This document shows positions 19,866-32,364 of a DNA stretch of 64,000 nucleotides, in pieces (positions within the stretch are counted from its first letter, which is position 1; each line of letters opens with the position of its first letter). The notes beneath the pieces are model-generated. The model was not told where the DNA came from. It was given only the letters and a program-made list of their open reading frames with translations, and made no database searches. Source of the stretch: Beroe forskalii (taxonomy: Eukaryota; Ctenophora; Nuda; Beroida; Beroidae); the NCBI GenBank assembly GCA_011033025.1, contig WFMF01000319.1, positions 62,001-126,000 of the forward strand, in the 5' to 3' direction. Made by a program: the position numbers and the translations under genes.

Positions 19866-22139
19866 ACTGCTTAGCATGGTGCAATTGATTTATCGAGTAA
19901 AAAGTCATGTTTTTTGCTGTAAAATTTTCCGGCACTTTTGGCACTCGCCAATGATGTTAACTCAGGCACGCGCGGTGCCTTTTTTCCAGAAATAACCTGT
20001 GGGGTATAAAATGGCGGCAAAATTAGCGCGCGCGTATCTAATTTAGGCTGCGCGCGGAACAGGGATTTAGTCGGCTGCAATGCGCCGTACGTCGAACCCC
20101 CAATTTTCCAGGAAATTTCCATTTGTCACAAAATGTGTACGCACATGCTTCAAAGTAAATATTGACTGCAGCGGTCTCAGACAGCCTTTCTATCGAATGA
20201 AAAGTTCGCTGAATGCACTGCGTAATGTAAAAAGGATGGCTTTCTAAAGGAGAGTGCTTTTCCGTGTCCGTTTTACTTTTTTTTAATTTCCGGACTGCTT
20301 TTGGGCGCAAAACGGACATGTACGTTTTCATCGACTTTTCAATTAACAGACAAAAACAGCAGGAATCTAAAAAATTAATTTACGTTTGCGAATCACAGTA
20401 CACGACTTTGACATAATTCTGAACTTGAAACCGAATAATGCCATTTTGAAGCCACAATTCTGTGGTACAACAGAAATTTATGGACATTATAACATTGAAG
20501 TTCCTCAATGTAGAGCTCAGGAAATATGGCTGAAGTCTCCAAATCAACGAACTCTAGGCTCTATCAATGGACCATTTATCATCAATTCTGAACAATCAAT
20601 CAGTTGATGGTTGTATCTGATTTTCTGTTATTTTCTGAAAGTGCATACGACAACGTTCAGTCCGCTAGGGTGCGCCCTTATTTCAAAGTTTTTCAAAAAA
20701 CGGTGAAAAAACGGACATGTCCGCGTTGTAGAATAAAAAATTGAAAAAGCGGACAAAGAAGACGGTAAAGATTCCTGGGAGAGATAGTGGGAGGTGAGAG
20801 ACTGCAAAAAGGGCACAGCGGCCTTATAGCCGGTGGCATCGAGGTCTGGGGGGAAGTGAGGAGCCCCTTAAAGACGTAGTATTTGACATGAAATCCCCCG
20901 ACACTGAATCCCCCGACATTACACCCCGGTCCCTTACTACAGTACTGCAAATCTATAGAGGAAAGCGGGGATCAAACGTCGCAGTTCTATGATTGCTGTG
21001 ACATATGACCCCCCCCCCGACACTACATTGCCTCATGAATAAATACAAATTAAACACATTGATCAGTGGCTTATTCAAGGTCTGTAAGTGCGACATTTAC
21101 CCCCCCCGACATCACATTGTGAGGACCTTGAACTCCCCAATCCTCACACTTGGAATGTAACAGATGTACCTTGTTTACGGCCAGACGTCAGTGGAGAGTG
21201 ATGGAGATTCAATATTCATATATAATATTCACCTTGGAAACTTGTGCGACCTACAACAGGCTCTGACATAAAATTTAGAATATAACCTAACATACAATCA
21301 ATTGCTTTACAAACATTTCCCTCGTCTCTAATACCTTGTTGTAACTTTAAGTTGCAGTGCAGTCATAGCTGGAGATGACATCAACTGTTCCACACTTGTA
21401 CAGCACTCTCGTGTGTCACAGTATGTCAATTGCCATATCAAGCTGAGATATCTATTTGATGTCACTGCTTTCTGGGATGATCAGCCGCATGTTGTCCTTC
21501 CTCATCGACATCATCCTGGCTAGAGAATTTTACTGGTTAGTTAGTGCATACGATCTGAAATGAGGTATGACAGGATAAAATATGGTAAATCTCGTGCTTC
21601 TGGCTATAAAGCAAATCAATGAGAATTTCTACTTTCAATCGCCAACTTTATTGGAATGATAATTTCCTAACTCAGGTCTTTAAAGAGGTAGATTTAAACT
21701 TATCACTGGACGAAAATGAAATACCAAGGCTATAAAATGTCTAATAATAGAACTATTTGATAAACTGACAAAATTGAAAAGGTCACGAAATAACAAAATA
21801 TTTCAAACAATTTAAAAATACATGAAATTTAAGCAAACAAATTGGCAACTTCAGAACATCTAGAATGCACATGCATGGAGAAGCCTCCAGTCTGCCGAAA
21901 TAAAAAAAAACTTGTTTCAAAACTTCCAGATTGTCTTCTCGAGGAAACATCTTTTACCATTAATCAAGGAAGTCATCATTGAAAACTTGTGTGTACTTAA
22001 ACATTTGCAATCATAGCTTTAAGGAGTCATATCACATGGTAATTCAATTAGATAATTAACTGGGGTCACAACAATCATCAAAATAAGAATAAAAAACAAT
22101 ATTATTTTTATTGAGCTGATAAATCTAGAATAGCCATTA
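19866..22139. other. Intergenic stretch, no gene recognised
   Basis: No gene recognised. Contains two similar AAACGGACATGT motifs (20310 and 20709) and several CCCCCGACA-CA blocks (20887-21110). The + open frame 20386-20607 has no recognisable domain. Confidence 0.45.
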
Positions 22140-24166
22140 TAGTTAGGGAGAGTTAGATCCATCTGGGAAAAAATTATTAACCAAACGATTTCTTCACCAA
22201 AGTACTTCTTTGGGTCCTAGGAAACACCAAAAAAAAGTTCTAAGCCCAACTCCTTGGGGAAAAAAAGTTATGGCCATTTTAAGTTTGGTATCTGGAATCG
22301 CGCCTAGTGTGAACTTTGAAAGCCTGTAACTTTGGTTCCTTTTGGAGTTGAGAGCGGGCCAACCACCTTGAAATGACCGCAGTGGGCACATTGTGTCGGG
22401 CGGATCAAGGTTTCAAAGCCCTCAGACCTTTATTTTTTGAGTTATGGCCCAAAAACCGAATTTTGGTCACCCGCGATTCAATAATTGCTATGAAGACTGT
22501 AACTTTGGTCCCTTTTTGATCTGAAAGCAAACCAACCACTTCAGGTGAACCGCAATCAGCTCATTATAGGGGGTGGATGATGTTTTGAAGGTCAGCGGAC
22601 TTTTCGTTTTCCAGTTATGGCCCGAAAACGGAATTTTACTATGAATATGACTTTGTTTTCAAGTTATTATCAATCAAACTGAAATGATGCCAACCCCCTA
22701 TTTTCCAAACTGGGGTTGTGTTGAGAAACACACTTTGTATATACGTATTCCAAGGTTGATCATGGTGCCACTGCCATTAATATCTTAATGTAGCTAGCAG
22801 ATCTATCAGAGTAGCAGAGTCGAGCCTTCTCCACCTCCCCAGACCCTCCTAAACACCTGTTGGAACTTCTTCGACGATGGCATGAGACTTTCAGACACAG
22901 GAAACACGCAGATTTCTTTCTTCATCAACTCCCTCCCGTGAATCCTGATAGAAAAATCTGCTTTCTTGATATCCTTATTCACCTGAACAAGTCAGCCCCA
23001 GTCTAAACGAAGCTGACACCTGACACATACCAACCTCTATGCCTGACGCCCACTACTATTCTTCTACTAAAAAGACACTGTCATCAGATCCCTGATAAGA
23101 TGAATCCAAAACCTCATCACCATCATGGCAGAAGTGTCACAGAAGTGCAATATCCCCATTCTCCACCTCATACCAATCTTTTGCCTCCTTCAACATGCTG
23201 ATCAGACCCAAACTATCCCTCAAGACATATCTTCCCTCCCTCCATACCTATAAAAAGATCCTGAACCAACACAACATCAAAACAATGAGATTTTCACCAA
23301 GGCAGAATTCAAGAAGTCAAACCCTTCCTTCACCCTAACACCCTGAAACCCAGCACCAGATCTACGACAACGGCAGTCACTACTGCCCTGCCAAGTACAA
23401 TGGAGTAGTGGAGAGACCTATCGCCCCCTTCTGGATAGAATTAAAGAGCACGAGGGATGATACAGACCCAGAAACTCTGTGGAGTGTGGACACGACAGAT
23501 AGAGTGAAATATGCTCTTGCCCTTCACTCCATGTATCGAATGGTCACACAAAAGAATTGTAGACTGGTTGGAGCAGCATTCCATATCCTCAACGCCCTCC
23601 CTTCCAGGTGCCACCCTGACCTGTCAGAACCAAATATCATGAACTAAATTGATGTGTAAGATGTCAGTAGTTGGGTAGAGAGTTACTGAGTCTGTACCTA
23701 CTGAGGTACCTATAGTATTTAAGGAGATCCTAGGGAGGATGGGGTTCCGGAGTGAACTACACCACTTGAGTGATTAGCATTGTCTGTTCTGTTCAAGGGA
23801 GGTATCTTAGCTGAGATGGCTGCTTTACTTGTTCTGTCAGGTCAAGACCTAAGATCCATAGGGGAGCAGTCGATGGATGTGGATGTTGCTCCAGGAAATC
23901 CGCAATGCTATGACCATTACTCCAGTCATTACATGGAATGGGGGGCAGGAACAAATTCCACTTTCTGCCTGTGTCATCACCAGCATTACTGAGTTTTGAT
24001 CATCTCTCGTGCTCTTTGATTCAACCCAGAAGGGAGCAGTATGCCTGTCCCATGTACTTGGTAATACAATCGAGGTAGCTGATCTCGTAGATCTGATGTT
24101 GGGTGTCAGATCAATGTAGTGTAGGTTCAGCATCTTTTTGCTTTTTTGATAAGCTTGGGGAGATAG
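22140..24166 (+). mobile_element. Long-TIR element, copy A (right part replaced)
   Basis: Starts TAGTTAGGGAGAGTTAGATC and matches copy B (46262-48294) almost base for base, differing by scattered substitutions and small indels. Two ~172-bp sub-repeats lie in the left arm (CTGTAACTTTGGT at 22325 and 22497). The right arm present in copy B is missing; at ~24166 the sequence passes into a different segment and then the tandem array at 24290. Open frames of 70-131 codons (for example 23408-23647) are shared with copy B, but no transposase is recognised. Looks like a non-autonomous DNA element. Confidence 0.8.
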
Positions 24167-24289
24167 TAAGGGTCTGACTGTAACCCCCTGTGAACTAAAT
24201 AGTATAGTAGGTTTGAGAACGTTTTTCGGTAGTTCATAGGCCATAGATGCACCAGAAAAAAACTAACCAACTTCTGAGTTGGGCAACCC

Positions 24290-25245
24290 CCTTTTTTGGA
24301 CCCCTTTTCTTTCAAAATGGCAATATCTCAGCTTCTGATTGAGATACGAAGCCAATAAATACACCAAACTATGCAGAATGAGCAGATTATGGGGGTTAGA
24401 GCATAGTTTCAATGTCGTAACCCCTTTAGTTTTCGAGTTATGGACGAAAAACCCCTTTTTAGCCCTACGCATATGACCAAAATTGCCCCTTTTCAATAAA
24501 TGAGAACAGAAGATCGTAGAGACCTCAACAAGTACACTAAGGTATGCAGAATGAGCACATTATGGGGGGTAGAGCATAGTTTTTAAGTCGTAACCCCTTT
24601 CGTTTTCGAGTTATGGACGAAAAACCCCCTTTTAGCCCTACTCGTATGACCAAAATTACCCCGTTTCAATAAATGAGAACAGAAGGTCGTAGAGAACTAA
24701 ACAAGTACTCTACGTTATGCAGAATGGGCAAATTATGGGGGGTAGAGCATAGTTTCAACGTCGTAACCCCTTTAGTTTTCGAGTTATGGATGAAAAAACC
24801 CCTTTAGCCCTACGCTATGACCAAAATTGCCCCCGTTCAATAAATGAGAACAGAAGATCGTAGAGACCTTAACAAGTACACTAGAGTATGCAGAATGAGC
24901 ACATTATGGGAGGTAGAGCATAGTTTTAAGTCGTTACCCCTCGTTTTCGAGTTATAGACGAAAACCCTTTTAGCCCTATGCATATGACCAAAATTGTCCC
25001 TCTTCAATTAATGAGAACATAGTCCTGATTGTAGAGACCTCAACAAGTACGCTGTGTTATGGAATGAGCTCATTATTGGGGGATAGAGCGTAGTCTTATT
25101 AAACTCTAAGGTCGGAAACCTTTCGTTTCGAGTTATGGAAGGAAAACTACATTTTTACCCTATATATGTATGAAAAATGAGAAATGAAGATCGCACAGAA
25201 CCACACGACTATACTATCTATGCAGAAAAATAAGCAAATTATCTC
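24290..25245. repeat. Decaying tandem array, ~172-bp unit
   Basis: Six copies. The landmark TGCAGAATGAGC (or its decayed form) lies at 24372, 24545, 24718, 24889, ~25058 and 25220. Each unit also has CATTATGGGGGGTAGAGCAT, CCCCTTTCGTTTTCGAGTTA and CATATGACCAAAATTGCC. Copies get worse left to right. The unit is clearly related to the sub-repeats in the arms of the adjacent long-TIR element (CTCATTATAGGGGGTGGATG, TTTTCGTTTTCCAGTTATGG). Confidence 0.9.
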
Positions 25246-25744
25246 ATTAATGGGAATGAAGAATGGTTCCAATATAATGTTATTACCCATTTTGTATTTT
25301 CTGAAACTGAAAGCACCTTTTTATCGAATCACGCAGGATGTACAAAGGTAGGTATATACAATATAGTTTGACTATTATTATAGATTAAAATTGAAACTGC
25401 TGAGAAAGATGAACGGCGATTATTGGATCGGTTTAAATATCTTGAACATAACCCTATAAACTCGTAGCTGGGTTAGTGTTTTGGGCACAAGGAAAAGATT
25501 TGTTTACTTAAAACATTTTGATTTGGTTTGACGGCCCAAATCCCACACTTGGTTCTGTGTGAAATCTTTGAACTTTTTGTGAAACTGGGTCCTTTTGGAA
25601 AATGTGGTCGTTAATGTGTGCGCTGTGTAACGTGGGGTCTTTTTAAGTGGGGCCTTTTTGTGCGTCTGTTTTAAGTGGTTCGGGGTTTTAATGTGGGTGT
25701 GTGGGGTTTTCTGTGAACGTTTGGGTTTTGAAAAATGTGTTGTT

Positions 25745-25814
25745 TTGTAATGTGTGTGTGTGTGTGTGTGTGTAACGTGTGTGCGTCTGTGTGTAACGTG
25801 TGTGCTCTGTGTGT

Positions 25815-25845
<31 letters not shown>

Positions 25846-25985
25846 CTGTGTGTGTGTGTCTGTGTGTAACGTGTGTGCGTCTGTGTGTAACGTGTGTGCG
25901 TCTGTGTGTAACGTGTGTGCTCTGTGTGTAACGTGTGTGTGTGTGTGTGTCTGTGTCTGTGTGTAACGTGTGTGCTCTGAGTGAA
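25745..25985. repeat. GT-rich minisatellite, GTGTGTAACGTGTGTGCTCT unit
   Basis: Interleaved (GT)n runs and about eight GTGTGTAACGTGTGTGC units of ~20-22 bp. The long minus-strand open frames (Thr/His rich) are repeat artefacts. Confidence 0.93.
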
Positions 25986-25989
25986 CACA

Positions 25990-28900
25990 GCCATGTGAGT
26001 GTGTGGATCACATTGGGGAATGGCTCCTTGGCAAAAGACTCCAGAAGAGGGCACCAACTTCACGGATTATGACCCAGGAATTTGGCTAATGTGGGAAATA
26101 TTATCGGCTTCCCAGGAGGGGGGATACTTATTATTTGAGGCTATCAAGAGTGGTTCCATTTATTTACACAGCAAACAAGTTTTATTGCGATAATGTTAAG
26201 GAATTCATATTCGCAGCCTTGTTAGTTGTTGGTGAATTGTAACCATTAGCTACAGTATGAGGCGATTGGTAAACTAATATAATTGCATTAACTCTACATC
26301 GTATACGTTGGAAGGCGGCAACAGCCTGAGGGTTGGCTACTGTCTTTCTTCCTACAAACAAGTTGCAACTGTGCTTAGCGCATGCCAAGCCATCTCAGAC
26401 AGACCCTGGTTACTTTGCCACTGGTGTGTCTGTCAGCTGCGCCATGTTTGTTTGTGTCCAGCATACCACTACCTGAGGTTTAATCCCTCGGCCATCACTC
26501 GTTCATTACTCAAATGTTATGAAATAGCATGCATACACGGACATTTGCTGATCAAATCTCTAGCCACTTAATGAATTAGATTTGGCTGGGTCGAAGGTAG
26601 CTCGCACATGGTGGTGATGGGAGAGGTGGCATTTGGCTGTGCAAACCTCGAAAGGTTGAATTACCAATTAGAGAACGGATTGATGAGAGGGAAGCTATGA
26701 GAATTTCTAAATATCGTTCAGAAACACGAGCAGTACTATTTGGAGGAGCAAGTGAAATACAAATACCGGAGTGTACATTGTTGCAGACACCCAGAGCAGT
26801 AACTTTCCACAGTTCTAGGAGCCATGTTAAAACCACAGACCAGCACAAAAGAGCCATTAGGAAATACTAATTTGGAAGGCTACCTGTACAAGAAGTCCAG
26901 TGTCCTGACGAGTAATTAGACTGCCACACACTACTTCTAGCCTACTACAGGAGGGAGAGGTGGGAGGGAGGTAGTTAGGCCAAGACCATTCTCAATGGGG
27001 TTCCATGGAAAGGCACAGTGAAAAGCTACATATTTTATTGAATATATTGAACACTTATTTGCTGAAATGCACTATGAGACCTGACCCCGTACTATTGGTA
27101 GTGAAGAATGGTTAGCATAATGCCATAATGCCATATTAATCAATCATTATGACAATACAATATGAACAGAGATATTCAGCCACCAGCTAATAACCTTACT
27201 GCCACGGTTGTCATCTTAACCACTTCTCAGGAATAAGGACTTTTCAAGACTTTAGAATCCGATATCTCCAAATCTCCAAGTGTCTAAACACAATGTCATG
27301 TCCCCTGTCACATTTTCACCTGACCAGTGACCATACGCTAACTAGGTTATCAAATGAGGAAGCAAGGTGACCATGGAATAATAGAGCTGTACAGAGTACT
27401 AGATAGATAGGAACTTGTGACCTGTGACCTGTGGGATTCCAAATCTTAGCAGAATGCTCCAATGATCAATCACATTAAGACAATATGTCATTGTAATAAT
27501 GTAACTTTCTCGATGTGTGAGGCAAATACTGTACTATGGGTGAAAGATTTTAAAACATGAACTGAACCTCAAACCTAATCAGCAACAATTAAGTCGTTTC
27601 ACTCAATTTTAATGAGGAGCTACCCATTGCAACAACGTCTCGGGGCGAATTCAGTAGGGAATTTAGAAATGGAATTTAGTAGGGAATACATCAAAATTAT
27701 TGACCGTCAGTGGCTTGAGGATGTGACTTGAAATCTTCTATTGCTGTCATTGGTTGACGGCTGTAGAGCTGTTGGAATAGAAGTAAAATAAAAACCTTCA
27801 AATGGTGAGGATTTCTGTGCGCACATCACCATAACTTGGAGAGTGTACTGTAATAGCAGCTATTCTACCTACTCAAACACTACTCAGTACGCAGAGAGTG
27901 TGTTAGTTAGCCTACTTATTATAATGCGAATACTCCACGCATTATTAATACTATTACCTGAACTATGGAAAATCTACCTCTAAGTAATGTAATATACTCA
28001 TCCAAAAATAAAATATTAAACTCGATTTATATTCTGAACAGAGAATATAATAATTTATCTCCAGTAAAGAATATAATTTATTCAGATTTTCAGATTATAT
28101 TACATGTAAACTATATTTAATGACTGGACGGGCTGTCTCATTACTCAGGTTCTCGCAGTATTTTACAGGAGCTACTATAATAACTACTGTGTAAAACAAT
28201 TGACGATTATTGTAGGAATTGCCGCTTTTATCCCATATAAAACATCTGGAAGTAGTAATCAGCTTTTCTAATTGTGAGAGTGTGTGACTCTGTGTGTTGG
28301 TAGGAGGAGGGTAATTACGAGCTTACGACATATTTATCGTGGAATGAAGTTTGAAGAAACGGGTCAATACAACTATGCCAATAAAATTCTTTGCCGGTGG
28401 TCTTTGACAATGGTCATAAGTATTATATTTTCTTCAGAAACTGACCAAAATTCAGTGAATTAGTTTTCGGATCAGTGAGTTTGGGGAGAAAATATCCAAC
28501 CCGCACTGAGCGCACTATCCTGACCAATGTTCACAAATTTCGCACTGAGATCTGATGAGATTAAACTCGAATCATGATTACCACCTCTTTTAATTGCGAC
28601 AGTTTAGAACTATCTAGCTTGAAGAACTTCTTGGCAAAATCGTACAATTATTCACGATCTCTTAAATAATCTGTTATACAAGACATGAATCGTTATTGTG
28701 TATTGAGGCAGTAGAAACATACTTTCTGACTTAATGTTGCTCACAACCAGCATCATGCCATGGAACATGAACTTGATTATTGCTTCCAGGTGAATTCCAG
28801 GTGAATTCCAGGCACCAAGAATGTTGCTCATGTGCATTATGGAGCCATGCATTCGCATGTATCACTTTACAGGGCCTTTAATCTCTGTAGAAACTCCGAA

Positions 28901-29035
28901 ACTTATGATCTTCAAGAGGTCCTTAGAAATAGTGAAACTTAAGAGTACAAAATTTTCATGACATTATATACCACGTTGAGCTCTGGAGGGAAAATCATGT
29001 TGGCCATGTGTATTATACTTACTAGTCGGTTCCCG
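25990..29035. other. Intergenic stretch, no gene recognised
   Basis: No exon with splice sites and recognisable product. Open frames at 25999, 26308 and 26576 are short and unidentified. A repeat tail shared with the SINE at 60.35 kb lies at 27700-27812. 28000-28120 is very AT-rich. Confidence 0.45.
27700..27812 (+). mobile_element. SINE-tail-like repeat fragment
   Basis: Shares TTGACCGT-A-TGGCTTG, GGCTGTA-AGCTGTTGG and AATAGAAGTAAAA...AACCTT in order with 60576-60672. No tRNA-like head upstream here, so if it is the same SINE family it is 5'-truncated. Confidence 0.5.
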
Positions 29036-29099
29036 TCCTACGGACGGCGAATGATGGCAGCCGCATGAGCTAACGGCCACATGTCCCTTTGACAGTGAT

Positions 29100-29665
29100 T
29101 TGACCGTGCGAGTTTGGAGGGAAACTTTAATCGGTCCCCGCCCCCCAACGGTAAAATTTTGCCGACAATATTCTCAAAACTTTTACTCATCATAAGCACC
29201 ATAGCGAAGGAATTTTGAAAAAATTCGAAAATCTTTTTTTGCGAAAAAAGGACGTGGCCTCCCACGCCCCTTTTTTTTTAGGGTGACCCAATAATTCGGA
29301 CAAAATTCTCAAACTTTTATTCATCATAAGCAACTTGATGGCGAAGGAATTTTGAAAAATTCGAAAGTTTAATTTTGTGAAAAAAAAGGCGTGGCCTCTC
29401 AGAGTGACCCAATAATTCGGACAAAATTCTCAAAAATTTTATTCATCATAAGCAACTCAATGGCGAAGGAATTTTGAAAAAATTCGAAAGTTTAATTTTA
29501 AAAAAGGGCATGGCCCCCCACGCCTCAGGGTGACCCAATAATTCGGACAAAATTCTCAAAATTTTTATTATCATGAGCAACTCGATGGCAAAAGGAATTT
29601 TGAAAAATTCGAAAGTTTAATTTTTGCGCTAAAAGGGCGTGGCCCCCCACGCCCCTTGTACAAAA
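29100..29665. repeat. Tandem repeat, ~120-bp unit
   Basis: Four copies. The landmark GTGACCCAATAATTCGGAC lies at 29283, 29402 and 29529; the first copy has a variant left end (GGTAAAATTTTGCCGACA). Each unit contains AAAATTCTCAAA, CATCATAAGCAAC, GGCGAAGGAATTTTGAAAAA and GGGCGTGGCC-CCCACGCCCC. The open frame 29038-29265 is a repeat artefact. Confidence 0.9.
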
Positions 29666-29754
29666 AATTTATTTTTCTGATTTATTATAACTTTCTTGCA
29701 ACGCGATTAAAAAATAATTTTGATGCTATCTCGAAAATGAATCGCCACATATAA

Positions 29755-29790
29755 ATAAATAAATAAATATATATATATATATACATTAAC
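29755..29790. repeat. ATAA/AT microsatellite
   Basis: AATAAATAAATAAATATATATATATATATA. Simple sequence. Confidence 0.9.
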
Positions 29791-30379
29791 AACACGCATT
29801 ATATATAGTAAGATGGTGGGTTTCAGTCGCCAGTCAAACCATTGCTACCTGTGTCTGAATTATGGCTATTTCGGGAATCGGTATAAACCGGGTTATTACA
29901 ATGGTCATCGTTCATCAAACGAACGATTTTTGATTTCGTTAGTGTGGTGTACGCTGGAAGAATTGCCTGTAAAGTTTTAAGACTAGAGTCCCTCTGACTA
30001 TAGATGTATAATAATCTCAGCCTTGAATGCACTCTTGTTATTCATGCAAGTTAGTGCTTGACTAGCAATGGACATCCTGCATTATTACTGAAAGATAGTG
30101 TGTATCCTTTCAGCATGTTATTGCTACTTTTCAATGTACCATTGCATGCAAGGATTACGACAAGGTGTCAAACTCTGCTGTTCTCAGGACATTATTAATA
30201 ACAATAACATGTACAGTTAACAGCACTACAGTACAGCTGTACTGCTATGAAACAACAAACTGTCAGCTCAAAACATCTCAACTGCTATAAAACCTTAATG
30301 AAACATGATTAAATGATTAATATCAAAATCCATGAGTGAACCCTCCAAATTGTAACCCCATGCATGCACCTGTACCCAC

Positions 30380-30657
30380 CTGTCCTCTGCCTCTCTGAGC
30401 TGCTTCATGATGTCCCACTTGTCTGACTCCATGTTGTCGCGTTCCACCACCACAGTATCCCTCTCACTGAGAATCACCTCGTGTTCTGCAGTGAGTCCCT
30501 CGTGCTCCGCCACCAAACACTCGTGATCAGCGAGGATCTTGTCTCGTTCCTCTAGTGCAGCGTCCCGCTCAGCAAGCGCTGTCTCGCACCTGCTCTGTAC
30601 ACCACTCAGCTTCTCGTCACACTCCCCAATGTAGTTGTTGAGCTGGGCGTGAATGAG
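30380..30657 (-). CDS. Coiled-coil gene exon f
   Basis: Acceptor TAAGTGTAG, residues LIHAQLNNYIGECDEKLS; then ETALAERDAALEERDKIL and two AEHE-type repeats, ending KQLREAEDR at GACAG|GTGGGT with two bases carried over. Strong coiled coil; the next exon was not found. Confidence 0.8.
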
Positions 30658-32364
30658 CTACACTTAGCCATATTGTAAGAGCTATGGAATTCGAAATGGC
30701 TAGAATCAATAAAAATGTCAACCAATGCCTTCAGTAACAAACTTGATGCATAAAAGCACTGATAAGAATGGAAAAACACTTCATTGCACAATTTAAAAAC
30801 CAACACAATGCCGTTTCTTGAAGTTCAAACTTAATATACATCAAGTTTTTTACCTGTCGCTGTTTGTCTTCCAGGATTCCATGTATAATCCGTATTTTCT
30901 CGACCAAATCATTCTTATCAGCTATCAGTTCACGCTCCCTGGTTTTGGAGAGAAGCACCTCCCTTTCTAGCAGTGTAATGTATTTCTGAGCCTTGCTATC
31001 TTCTGCCAACTCAATCTGAATAATGTGGCTCACACTTCTACACTTTTATTCATCATAATATGGTATTGTAATTATGGATTGTTAAAAAATATAGTGCTAG
31101 TCCAAATATGTAAACTAGCTGTTGATGAAACATTTTTAGATTTTTGTCCAATTGTAGTATTTAACACTCACATTGTAAAGTGATCTTGTATGAGATATCA
31201 ATGATTCATCTTCAGATGTGAGCTGGTATGTCGTTGAAGTGATCAGGCTAAATGGTTCATTTCCTGCCTCCCTACTCTGATGATTATTCATGAGTTAATA
31301 AACACATAGAAAATTCATAGACTGTATACTTCAAAAATCAAAATATTTCCTCATGTCTTTGGATAGTATTAGATCAATTCTGGACATCTGAATTTCACCA
31401 GGATTATTCAAGTGAACCAAAGATTTGAGATATAATTAATAGCAGCAGTAGACTGTAAGACACTTCTTTGGACATTGAGGTCAATAGTCAAGTGTCTTGA
31501 ACCAATCTGGACAGAAGAAGATCCAGAATAGAAGTTAATCTTTTCATGCATTTAGATATGGAGAATAAGTGAAAGTCTATATAATAAAAAAAAAACCTGA
31601 TTATTATCTGGAAGTCCAATCCCTTCATCATCAGAGAGTCTGTTAGGTTTATTTGTGTCATCTACCTGTATGCAAATGTCCTGCAAATTTCAAATCTTTA
31701 CTTCTTCAATTGGTGATAATGCCATATTATACTTATATTATAGATGCAAATCAACTAAGTGGTACTATTCAAAATTTCATAATTCATCCAATACAATTCA
31801 TGTAATGATAATATGGCACAAACCAAATCTGAGTTTATTGAAGAATCATTTGTGTTTATCGCAGGAAAGTCTGTAGAATTATCATTAGTGTTTGGAGCAG
31901 AGAAGTTTGTACGATCCAATTCCTCACTTATTTGTGCATGTACTTCATTAAGGCAGTCTTCTAGTTCCTGTCACATGATAAGTAGGGACATCAATATCTT
32001 GAGCAATAATAGTAACTTTGAAAGTACATGTTTGAAAGATCATTGATTTATGATAACCATAATATCCACTAAATAAAGAGTGACTTAAAGAATGATTTCT
32101 TTGAGTCATCAATTTTCAAGAAAATAACATATATTTTAGTTTACAAGTAAAATCTAGGTTACCAACCTGTAAGTATCCAGAGCAATCATCATCATCAATA
32201 GTTCCTGCAAATGAATCAAAAGTGATGGATTGGGTTGCATGATCCTTGGTACATTTCAATAACTCCTGTAGCTGTGCAAGGTCACCAACTTTCTTTTGAT
32301 TTTCTTCTTCTTCTAGCAAACCTTCAATGATATCAAGTGCATTGTCCAGATCTTGAGTTGGCAT
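30380..32364 (-). CDS. Unidentified coiled-coil protein gene (partial, 6 exons)
   Basis: Exons 5' to 3' on the minus strand: 32364-32167, 31967-31824, 31680-31597, 31276-31172, 31015-30854, 30657-30380, 323 codons plus two bases. Each has AG and GT borders and the first five are whole-codon exons (66, 48, 28, 35, 54 codons), so the chain is well supported. The first ~180 residues are acidic and low in hydrophobics with Ser/Asn/Asp-rich parts (likely disordered); the last ~145 are a strong Glu/Lys/Arg coiled coil with repeats such as ERDAALEERDKIL and AEHEGLTAEHEVIL. I recognise no catalytic domain and name no family. Centrosomal, cytoskeletal or trafficking adaptor would fit but is speculation. 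The 3' end (below 30380) was not found. The first ATG at 32364 may be the true start or internal, since an acceptor-like TGTAG lies 9 bases upstream. Confidence 0.75.
30854..31015 (-). CDS. Coiled-coil gene exon e
   Basis: Acceptor TTATTCAG, residues IELAEDSKAQKYITLLEREV, ends ILEDKQRQ; donor CGACAG|GTAAAA. 54 codons, continuous heptad-like pattern of a coiled coil. Confidence 0.8.
31172..31276 (-). CDS. Coiled-coil gene exon d
   Basis: Acceptor AATCATCAG, residues SREAGNEPFSLITSTTYQL, then TSEDESLISHTRSLYN; donor ACAAT|GTGAGT. 35 codons, Ser/Thr-rich. Confidence 0.7.
31597..31680 (-). CDS. Coiled-coil gene exon c
   Basis: Acceptor AATTTGCAG, residues DICIQVDDTNKPNRLSDDEG, ends DNNQ at CAG|GTTTTT. 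28 codons. The acidic SDDEGIGL resembles a phosphosite-rich linker. Confidence 0.65.
31824..31967 (-). CDS. Coiled-coil gene exon b
   Basis: Acceptor ATGTGACAG, residues ELEDCLNEVHAQISEELD, then an Asn/Asp/Thr-rich part (NTNDNS, NTNDSS repeated). Donor GATTTG|GTTTGT. 48 codons, phase 0 both ends. Confidence 0.7.
32167..32364 (-). CDS. Coiled-coil gene exon a (possible start)
   Basis: Begins MPTQDLDNALDIIEGLLEEE; then a leucine-rich segment DLAQLQELL and an acidic TIDDDDCSG. Donor ACAG|GTTGGT. Phase 0 at the end. Confidence 0.7.

Noticed and set aside
23408-23992. 79- and 70-codon frames shared by the two long-TIR copies as host genes
   Set aside because: They move with the repeat element, overlap frames on the other strand and show no recognised domain.
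25671-26063. 130-codon Thr/His-rich frame
   Set aside because: Simple GT repeat read on the minus strand.
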